Shown here: positions 55,873 through 64,000 of the stretch, piece by piece | Layout of the letters: each line of letters starts with the position of its first letter | Numbering within the stretch: the stretch's first letter is position 1 | Assembly: GCA_028751875.1 (NCBI GenBank) | Contig: CM054134.1 | Coordinates: forward strand, 65,273,700-65,337,699 | Source of the DNA: Rapana venosa | Lineage: Eukaryota; Mollusca; Gastropoda; Neogastropoda; Muricidae | Reading direction: 5' to 3' | DNA length: 64,000 nucleotides | Made by a program: the position numbers and the translations under genes | Notes under the pieces: generated by a model | The model's database searches: none | What the model was told of the DNA's origin: nothing | The model's input: only the letters and a program-made list of their open reading frames with translations

Positions 55873-58800
55873 CACTCACTCACTCAGTCCCATGTCCCAA
55901 AGGACGTAGGGGGGACATGAGAGAAGACGCAACAGAGATCTTTTTTCATGCTTCTCGATCCTGTGTGGCTAGTAGAAGGTGTTGCAGGGGTTGGGCGGTC
56001 CAGTCTTTGATGTTGTCAATCTATGATTTCTTTTGGCGGCCTCTTCTTCTCTTGCCTTCAACCGTATCCTGCAAGATGGTTTTGCTAAGGTGTTGTGTCT
56101 TGTGGTGTGACCAAACCACATCAGTTTTTCTCCTCTTTATGGTGGAGAGCAGAGGTTCTTGGGGCCCACTGCTTTTTGATTTCTTCTTTCACATAGTTGT
56201 TGGTCTTGTGTTCTTTGTATGATATTTTGAGGAGTCTTTCGTGGCACTTGTTTCTCGAATGCTTGGATTCTCCTCTCTAGCTCTGCTGACAGGGTCCATG
56301 ATTCACAGCCATATAGGAGGATAGATATCACGAGGGATTTGTAGAGGTGATATTTGGTGCAGAAGCTGATAATGTTGCTTCTGATGATCCTCTCGAGTCT
56401 GGCTAGAGCAGATGTTGCTGTTGCAATGCGAGCTTTCACTTCATTGTTTGATGTGTCATCTTTTGTTAGGATGAGCCTAAGTATTGAATTGGCTCACCTC
56501 TTCCAGTATTTCTCCATTCATCTTTATTTCCGTGCTGTCATTACAGCGCTGTTGACCATGAATCTTTGATTTCTCTGTACTGACCTCCATGCCGTATGCG
56601 CTCACATCGATCTGATAGACTATCTGGGAGGTTTGCAGTTCTTGTTTGCTGCCGCCCATGAGGTCAATGTCATCTGCAAATCTGAGGTTGCAAAGGGGTC
56701 TTCCACCAATGGAGATGGAAGTGTGGTGGTTTTGCAGTGTCTCTGTCATGATGTTTTCGAGGAAGAGGTTGAAAAGTACAGTGAGAAGGCAGCCCTGACG
56801 ACTCCAACCGTGGTCTTGAAGAACTCGCCCATGTGAATTGTTCATGAAAACTGCACTTCTTGCATTCTCGTACAGTGCCTTAATGACTTCAATGAGGCAG
56901 TTGTCAATGTTGAAGTGCCTGAGTACTTGCCAGAGGCCGTCATGCCATAACCCTGTCAAAGGCCTTTTTGAAGTCTATGAAATTGTGATACAAGTCTTTT
57001 TGGTGTTGGAGATGTTTCTCTATCAGAATTCTCAGATTGAAAATTTGTTCCATTGTGCTGCGTTTTGGTCTAAAGCCGGCTTGTGCTTCTGCCAGGAGTT
57101 TTTCCGCTTGGTTTTTCAATCTGTTGAGACTACCCACAGCATGATCTTGCTAGGATGCTTATGAGACTGATGGTTCTGTAGTTCTGGCATTGCTTGAGGT
57201 TTCCTTTCTTTGGTAGTGTATTACAAGAGACTGTGTCCATTCTTTCTGGCCATTCTTTGGTGTCGTGAATCTTCTACAAAGTTCTGTGAATCGCCTTGCT
57301 GTTTCATTCCCTCCATTTTTTATGAGTTTCAGCTGGATGTTATCGATTCCAGGGGACTTTCCCTTCTTCAATTGTTTAATAGCTGTGTCTACTTCACACC
57401 TTAGTATTGTGGGGTCTTTATCTTGGTGTTCAGGGTTTTTTTTCAGAAACTATGTTGGTATCTGGCGTAGTGGGTAGTTATACAATCCCTCACAGTATTT
57501 CCGTCCAGCGTTGGAGGATGGCATTGCTTTCCGTTAAAAGATTTCCTTCTTTGTCTTCAATAACAGAGGCTTTAGCTGTGTGGTTTTCGTTAGTGATTTC
57601 AGAGTGTCGTAAGCTATTTTGCTGTTTCCCTTGGCCATATCCAACTTTGATGCTGTGGCATTGTTCTTCTATCCACGCTTCTTTGGCTTCTCTCATCTTT
57701 TTCCTCACTTCTCTGTGGCTATTCCTGTATTTGTTGTTGGCTTCTTGACTTGTGAACTTTTGTTTCTAAGCTCTCTTCTTTTGTCCAGAGGTCAAGAACC
57801 TCATTTTCACCCAGGTTGTTCTCTTTGTTCTGCTTCTTCCTAATGTTTCTTCTGCTGCTGTCATTAGCACTTCTTTGATGTTGTTGGCTAGTGTGTCCAC
57901 ATCATTGTCGATGGCTGTGAGCGCGGCGAACTTTCCTCCAACGTTGGCTTGGAAGATCTCAACCACTGTTGGGTCTTTGAGTTTTTCCAGATCAAATCTT
58001 ACGCGTGGGTTTTTTGGCTGTTGTTTTGCTTTTAGTTTCAGCTTGATGGTGGTAAGTACAAGGTCGTGGTCACTGCCAATGTCAGCTCCTGGGAATGTTC
58101 TTGCGTTTGCCTTGTTTATGCTGGATTTGAATCTTTGGGGTGACAGAATGTAGTCAATTTGATTGTGAATCAGACCATTTGGTGAGTGCCAAGTTGATAT
58201 TCTAGATGGCTTGTGAGGATGGAGTGTGTTTGCCAGAGTTACTTTGCTTCTTTGCGAATTCCAGCAGCCGCTGTCCTCTTTCATTTGTTTCTCCTAGTCC
58301 AAAGCGTCCTGTGGTTCCTGCCCAGGCGTCATAGGCATCAGGTCCCACCTTAGCATTCCAGTCACCTTCCACAATAAGAATGTCTTTTTTGGGCGTTTTG
58401 GAGATGATGTTTTCAAGTTGTTCATAGAATTCTTCTATCTGGTCATTATCGTAGTCAGATGTTGGAGCATACACTTGGATGATGGTGAGATTCTGGGGTT
58501 TTGCAGAAACTCTGTTAGAGATGAGTCTGGTGGATACTGGTGTGCAGCTGACGATGCTTGACACAATCTTTCCTGACAATGAAGCCTACTCCATGTTGAT
58601 GTAGTTTCTCTTCTCCACTGTACCATATCTTGTGGCCGTCTTGCGTGGTGGTTTCTCCGAAGCCAATCCATCTGACTTCCGCAAGCCCTAGGATGTCCCA
58701 TTTATATCTTTTTAGTTCATGTGTGAGTTCCTGTACTCTTCCTGTTTGGTATAGAGTCCTCACATTCCATGTTCCGATGGTTACTCCTTTATTTGGAAGC

Positions 58801-59187
58801 TTTAGAGTTGGTTCTGCTCCAGTAGCGCACTTGTCACTCCCACCCTGGAGGCTTGCAGTGGGTAGTGCGGTCGTTGTTGATCCGGGCCTCGACCGATCCG
58901 GCATGTTTTTTTCGTTTTTGTTTTTCTCATCAGTCCTTGCAGTGGCTTGAGGAAGCTTGGTGGCGCCCATCTCCTCTCCAAACTCCTACTGGTGAGTAAG
59001 AATTCACCAGCCCCTCACAACGTTTTGCCCACCAGTAGAAGCGGTTACCGGGGTGTGGGTGGGTTAAGGACCCGACCCAGAAGTGAGAGTTGAGTGCCAA
59101 GTGAGGACCAATGCTCCCGTCCATCCCGAGGGATGCTACTGCCAGGTTTACAAAGGTACCACCTCTCCTTAAGCACACCATACACCC
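55873..59187 (-). mobile_element. RTE-type LINE (type 3) inserted in the DIRS RT, copy B
   Basis: 3,315 bp between CAAAGAT at 55,866-55,872 and 59,188-59,194. The 3' end is a TGAG-repeat tail on the minus strand (CACTCACTCACTCAG on plus). Its insertion point cuts the RT between SPIF and VREKK. It is distinct from RTE types 1 and 2 in sequence and tail. Confidence 0.88.
56137..58970 (-). pseudogene. RTE type 3 endonuclease-RT polyprotein, frameshifted
   Basis: Minus strand, N to C. The start MGATKLPQATARTDE is at 58,970, then IGTWNVRTLYQTGRVQELTH and LAEVRWIGFGETTTQ with the catalytic Glu. After a shift come VYAPTSDYDNDQIEEFYEQL, GDWNAKVGPDAYDAW, HNQIDYILSPQRF and GADIGSDHDLVL with the catalytic His. 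The RT has KGKSPGIDNIQLKLI, AEAQAGFRPKRSTMEQ, FIDFKKAFDRV and RFADDIDLMGGS (about 56,690-56,655). The C-terminus is CESWTLSAELERRIQAFE. About eight indels interrupt it. The endonuclease start looks complete, so this was a full-length insertion. Confidence 0.82.
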
Positions 59188-59194
59188 CAAAGAT

Positions 59195-60598
59195 AGGTGA
59201 GACAATTTGTCCTGATTCCGACAAGGATTCTTTAATCACATCTTTGTTCAACAGATTTTCTATTTCAGAGTCAATAGCATTTTTTTCATGCTTGTTAAAT
59301 GGCCTTTGCGAACTTTGCTTTACATCTTCTAGGCAATCATCAAAGTGATTTTAATCCTTCAACTGTTTCAAGTACATCAGGGTCAGAAGTTAATACATTC
59401 CAGCAAGACAACTTTTCCTTAATGCTTCCTGCTGTAAATGTATCATGCTTCGCTTTAAGATAAGCACACAGAGAGGGCAAGCAAAGTTCAAATTCACTAA
59501 CCTTGTTTCCAAAGGGAGGGTGGTTCAGTCAGGATCGAGTTACTGCTGGTGCTGTTTTTCTGACCCTTCTTCCAAAACATCTTGTTTGTCTGCCCCTGCC
59601 TCCATGGCTACCAGCCTAAAAAAGAGCTGGTGTTGTGATGCCATGTGGTTCTCTTTTTTGCTTGGCCACACATCTTCAGACCGAGTTTCTGGACTCTTGT
59701 ACTTCTTTTTATGCTTTATGAAACTCGCGCCGTACAGTAGTTCTGGTGTCATGGCAACATGCGGTGCACATATGCCAGGAGTTTCACATGGTAGACAGGG
59801 TCGGTGCATTTCTCTCCATTTCTGGACAGTCATGGTTGGCTGAACCTGTGAGGGCTAGGGCATCTGAAAGATGGGCTATGCATCACGGTCAGTTCACTGC
59901 GTACTTTAGCTGCAATCTTGCCCTGAGATGGTAGCTCTTACCTCAGAAGTCGTCACTGCAGAGCGTCATCGCTATGGCAGTTTTTGACAACGTTTTTTTG
60001 TGTGGTTGCCATCCTGATATTTGTCTTCTTGAGAAGGGCTTGAGAACGGAAAAAACTTCCTGGTTTGTTCGGGAACGCCCAGGTAAGAACAGTATTTGGG
60101 AATAGTACTTGGTAAGTTTTTCCCTCATTTTCCTGTCTGGGAGTTAAGATCCAAATCTGACTCAAGCAGCTTTGCCAGTTTTTCAGAAATGGTTGCCCTT
60201 TTTCCTCATTATCATCAAAGGATGATGCCATTTCAACAAAAATGTCGTTATCTTTATCCCCATCTCTGTAGTTTCTGCCATTAGTTCTTTCTCCAGCTCC
60301 TCTGCCCTCTCATCAGAAACACTGTCGGTGACAGTTCCTGAATGGCTGCCTGCCTTTCTTTTCCCTTCATTTTCCACAAGGGGTTCTTTGTCTCAGTCAG
60401 TGCTCATTTTTCTCTTCCTGGAGTGCGGTGCACTTTTTTCCAAATTTTCCATTCTTCTAGAAAGATTTTGGATTGTTGTCAAAATATCTGAGAGAGATGG
60501 TTCCTTTCAGTAGAAATGGCAGCTTGTGGTTCTTCTTCCTTAGACCGATCCATCACCAATTCCTGGTCACTAGAGTAATCAGCAGCATAGATCTCCAT
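59195..60598 (-). pseudogene. DIRS gag-like ORF and N-terminal RT, copy B
   Basis: Same as 31,312-32,724. Start MEIYAADYSSDQ at 60,598, IQNLSRRMENLEK, HSRKRK, the shared in-frame TGA after STD, the acidic stretch, then LTKYYSQ and KTLSKTAIAMTLCSD, KVRATISGQDAAK, EMHRPCLPCETPGICAPHVA, SLTEPPLPLETRLVN-like, and finally LLNKDVIKESLSESGQIVSP leading into the RT. Frameshifts differ between copies in homopolymers, so the true frame is more intact than either copy shows. Confidence 0.75.
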
Positions 60599-62055
60599 TC
60601 CCCCCCCCCCACCCCTCACTGAACACTTATCCACAATACACAGTATTTCAACAGCACTACAAAACAAAACAAAAACAGGTGATGATGAAAAGAAAACGGC
60701 TTTAAACACAATTCAAAAGAAACCAAGAAAGGCTAGGACTAGAACTATATTATAGCTAATGCTCAGATTCCTGATAGTGATGAGTGTTTCAGACACAGCA
60801 AGAGGCGATATGATAACATATGATAACATGTCTGGACAGTAAGGTGGCTAGGCACGAACTGGCAGTAGGCTGCGCGTGGTTTCTCATGTGCCCTGAGGTC
60901 ACCCAGTACATTCGTCACACAATTCAGGACTGTCAAGGGAAGTAATTTTTACAACTTTCAACAGTCACTACACAAAAAAACCCGATTAAATATATTTATG
61001 CTATCTTTTACTGCAAGACCTGTGAGGGCTAGGGCAGGTTATTTCCTGCATTCTGCATTAAATAAAGTACACACTGAGCCAGGCAATTTTTGCATTCATG
61101 CAGTTGTTTACCAAAACAAAAGAAAAGAAAAGAAAAGAAAAGCATGATGCCTCATCACCTTTTGCTATCGGTATGGCAATCACGATCTCTTCTACTAAAC
61201 TTGTAAACAACAGCTTGTAGGCCACTCTGCCCCATCTGCTCGATCAGCCTAAACAATATTCCAATGGGAAAAGCCTTTTAATAGGCATCCAAATCCTCTC
61301 TCGGCACACATCCCAGCCATTGCCCATAAAATTTATTTAGTAAATTTTGAAAATTCATAATTTGCTTAAAACCTCACTGATTTGTACACAGTAAAGTGCA
61401 AACAACATGGCCGCTTCTTGTTCATGCAAAGCAGCAACTCTCACGAGAATCTTGTTTATGTAAACAACAATGGCGGCGCCCATAGTAAGCACATATTTGA
61501 GGGCATCTTGGGGCATTTGCAGGAAAACTGGGGTCTATTATTACCAGGGTGTTTGTGGGCGGTTGCAGTGGTGTTGAGATATATATTGATCAGTTTCTAC
61601 AAGGTAAAAGTTAAGTTTTCTGCTACACTCTGTGCTGGAGCTGTTTTAGAATTTCACGTGGTTGGCAAAATGACATTACTGCACATGAAGAGTAGAGTTG
61701 TTTACCACTATGATTTTGGTGTTGAAGTTCCGATTTCATCTGTCTTGCTATGTTGCTATACCAGTTGGTCAAATTGACAAAAAGTCTCACTCTGTGTTTT
61801 TTATTTGTTTTGTTTTTGCAAGTTTTTGGTGCTAACTCAGATGCATGTGATTGCGTGGATAAAACAAACAAGAAAGAAGTAGCAGACGACAATAATGTAA
61901 GAGAAGCTGAGTGCACTTGCACATTAAATTAAGGAAGTCCTGTAGCGATTACCTTACCAGGATTGATTTGTGTTTGTCGAAGTTTGAAACAACAAAGTAA
62001 GGCTAAAACTGTGCATTAAATGTCATGTAACTGATCATAGCAGAGTTGAATGACT
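60599..62055. other. Region upstream of the DIRS gag, copy B
   Basis: Matches 32,725-34,172: a C run, (AAAAG)n at about 61,119-61,142 and unique DNA. An open frame at 61,750-61,932 follows a plausible acceptor (TTTTTGCAAG, about 61,821) and precedes AAT|GTAAGA. It encodes VFGANSDACDCVDKTNKK. I do not recognise it. Confidence 0.45.
61470..61577 (+). other. Candidate first exon or promoter with YY1-like sites, copy B
   Basis: The ATG is inside AACAACAATGGCGGCGCC. The 35-codon frame starts MAAPIVSTYLRASWG, contains several basic residues and no acidic ones (as in mitochondrial presequences) and ends YYYQGVCGRLQWC. A second AACATGGCCGC motif lies about 65 bp upstream. Confidence 0.25.
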
Positions 62056-62297
62056 AGATTACTAAAGTTCTATCTATCTATCTATCTGTCCCGTAGTCTG
62101 ACGACCGTGGGGGCACCCTCAAGACTCAGCAACCAGTTCCCTCCATTCTTCTCTCTGTTCTGCCTTTCTCAGGGTTTTGTTGAGTTCTAGGCCTGTCCAT
62201 TCACTGATGTTATCCTCCCAGCTCTTCCTTGGTCTGCCTCTTCTTCTTCCTCCTTGGACAGTGCCTTGCAAAACTGTCTTTGTAATTCCTTGGGATC

Positions 62298-62936
62298 TTA
62301 TGACATGCCCATACCACTTAAGTTACGCTTTTTCACGATCGTTAGAAGGTTCTCATAGGGTCCAATGGTTTGCTGGATTCTGTTATGCACACTTTCGTTG
62401 CTTATGTGGTCTTTGTAGGAGATGCCAAGGAGTCTCCGAAAGCATCTCATCTCCACTGCCTGTACTCTTCTCTCCAAATCTGCAGTCAGGGTCCATGATT
62501 CACAGGCATACAGAAATATGGATATGACAAGGGAGCGCATTAGTCTGATCTTGGAGATAAGTGAGATATTCTTATCTCTCCAGATGGTGTTTAGTTTTGA
62601 CAAAGCTGTTATTGTCTGTGCAGTCCTGCATACTACTTCTGGCTTGGATCCCTGGTCTGATACAATGGCTCCCAGGTACTTGAAGCTTTGAACTGTTTCC
62701 AGCTTCTGGTCATTAACCCTGATATCAGTGCTAATGCCGTTGGTGTTATTAGTCATCAGTTTGGTCTTCTCTGCACTGATTTCCATGCCGTATGTTTTGG
62801 AGGCCTTATCCAAGTGTTCTGTTAGGCTGGCAAGCTCTTTTTCTGATCCTGCTATTCCATCAATGTCATCTGCGAAGCGGAGGTTTGTGATCGTTCTGCC
62901 ACCAATGCTGACTGATCCTTTGCCAGTAACAACCAC
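62298..62936 (-). pseudogene. RTE type 2 RT catalytic box to C-terminus, open frame
   Basis: 212 codons open on minus: GSVSIGGRTITNLRFADDID (FADD complementary to 62,865-62,876), YGMEISAEKTKLMTNN, FKYLGAIVSDQGSKPEVV, SIFLYACESWTLTADLERR, AVEMRCFRRLLGISYKDHI and GPYENLLTIVKKRNL. This is the complete thumb and C-terminal part of a recently inserted RTE. It is separated from its own N-terminal half by the inversion, so it is non-functional. Confidence 0.85.
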
Positions 62937-62945
62937 CTCCAGCTA

Positions 62946-64000
62946 GTGAATACACTTGGCCCACACAAGAAATCCAGAAAATGGACATGGCATAGCCCAA
63001 ATGGAGAACACCACAACCAAATAGATTACATCATGGTGAAAAGACGGTTTCAGTCTAGCGTTAACATCGCACAGACACGAAGTTTTCCAGGAGCAGACAT
63101 AGGGAGTGATCATGATCTTGTGATGATGACTTTCCGACTACGTCTAAAGAAAATCCACAAGCGGAACAACATCAGGATCAAATTTGACCTCGAGAAGCTG
63201 AAGGACCCAGAGGTATTAGAAATTTTTCAAGCAAGGATAGGTGGAAAGTTTGCAGCACTCACTGTGTTAGACTCAGACATAGACACACTGACGAATAGTT
63301 TCAATACAGCAGTGACTGAAACAGCAAACGAGCTTCTTGGCAAACGCCGACCAGTCAAAAACCATGGGTCACACCTAACATCCTACAACTATGCGACAAG
63401 CGTAGGAGAGTTGAAGAAAAGAAAAATGAAACAAAAGAAAGAGCAGAACAATATAGGGCAGTCAACAAAAGAATCAGGAAGTCCATGACGGAGGCAAAAG
63501 AGAAATGGATCGGTGAACAGTACCAAGACATTGAAGAGAACATCAAGAAAAACAATAGCAAGAAAGCATATCAGCTGGTGAAAGACCTGACTAGCACGAA
63601 ACAGAGAAAAGGTTTAACAATCCAAGACAAAAATGGGAAGTGTCTCACTGACGACCAGGATATTCTGAACAGATGGACAGAATACTGCTCTGACCTGTAT
63701 AACTATAGAACCGCAGGAGATCCAGAAGTCCTTAATGTACCCGAAAGCAAAGACACGACAGTCACCCTATCCTCCGAGAAGAAGTGGAAATAGCAGTCAG
63801 ATCGCTGAAAAAGGGGAAGTCAGCAGGGGCTGACAACATTCCAGCTGAGTTGGTCCAAGCTGGAGGGGAAGCCATGATCAGCGCCCTACTAAGAATCTGC
63901 AACAAGATCTGGCAGACAGGAAAATGGCCAACACCATGGACGCAGTCACTCATCATCACCCTCCCCAGAAAGGAAATCTACAACAATGCCATAATTACCG
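62946..64000 (+). pseudogene. RTE type 2 endonuclease end to RT, inverted 5' half
   Basis: Plus strand: NTLGPHKKSRKWTWHSPNGE, HNQIDYIMVKRRF, GADIGSDHDLVMMTF, FDLEKLKDPEVLEIFQARIG in one frame to about 63,370. After a shift come MTEAKEKWIGEQYQDIEENI, LTIQDKNGKCLTDDQDILN and WTEYCSDLYNYRTAGDPEVL (63,485-63,760), then KGKSAGADNIPAELVQAGG and LIITLP to the window end. Only a few indels are present, consistent with a young insertion. Confidence 0.82.

Larger units (their letters stand above)
49927..60598 (-). mobile_element. DIRS-type tyrosine-recombinase retrotransposon with nested insertions, copy B
   Basis: Read on the minus strand: gag (60,598-59,290), RT (start at 59,290-59,195, continuing at 55,872-55,204), RNase H (about 55,203-54,300) and tyrosine recombinase (54,270-54,038, then 51,776-51,179, then 49,981-49,927). 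Three insertions separate the parts, each with its own target duplication: RTE type 3 (CAAAGAT), DNA transposon (ACAG) and truncated RTE type 1 (TTCTTATTAT). Without them the coding region is about 3.9 kb, as expected for a DIRS element. DIRS elements integrate by a tyrosine recombinase rather than a DDE integrase. Confidence 0.85.
62070..64000 (-). mobile_element. RTE type 2 LINE with twin-priming inversion, copy B (runs off the window)
   Basis: The left target duplication AGATTACTAAAGTT is at 62,056-62,069. The 3' half (62,070-62,918) reads on minus with a (TAGA)n tail. The inverted 5' half starts at 62,919 and continues past the window end. It has the same structure as 34,188-36,573 but with clean sequence. 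Confidence 0.88.

Overview
The window is animal nuclear DNA, most likely from a marine gastropod mollusc. It is intron-rich and repeat-dense. It holds a spliced DnaJ gene, tRNA-derived SINEs of the types I associate with gastropod genomes, RTE- and L2/CR1-type LINEs, a DIRS-type tyrosine-recombinase retrotransposon and long GT/CT/poly-G microsatellites. No bacterial-type gene organisation is present. The species assignment is an inference.

The dominant structural fact is a ~25-kb block that occurs twice. Positions ~11,410-36,160 (copy A) correspond in order and orientation to ~38,805-64,000 (copy B), offset by about 27.4-27.9 kb. Copy B starts directly after a run of exactly 500 Ns (38,305-38,804). 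Every nested insertion and breakpoint is shared, so the copies are haplotigs of one locus or a very recent duplication. Quality is uneven: copy A is badly degraded, with homopolymer smearing, over most of ~20.1-31.3 kb, and copy B is degraded over ~40.7-42.7 kb. Reading frames there should not be trusted.

Layout. 1-3,200: SINE fragments, a LINE reverse-transcriptase relic and microsatellites. 3,216-11,861: one L2/CR1-type LINE broken by three insertions (a short L2 3' end, an RTE LINE, and an antisense L2 copy with a nearly readable RT). 12,610-17,810 (A) and 40,000-45,488 (B): the first two coding exons of DNAJC10 (ERdj5), an ER co-chaperone and disulfide reductase. A complete RTE copy lies in the intron between them. 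18,499-20,771 (A) and 46,176-48,539 (B): a non-autonomous DNA transposon with CAC...GTG ends and a 4-bp target duplication. 22,204-32,724 (A) and 49,927-60,598 (B): a minus-strand DIRS element (gag, RT, RNase H, tyrosine recombinase) interrupted by a second RTE type, a second copy of the DNA transposon and a 5'-truncated RTE. 34,188-36,573 (A) and 62,070 to window end (B): an RTE copy with a twin-priming inversion. 36,588-38,304: mostly SINEs and unassigned sequence.

The only host gene I am confident of is DNAJC10. The remaining DNA is a layered transposon graveyard, probably inside its second intron, and target-site duplications allow most insertions to be ordered in time.
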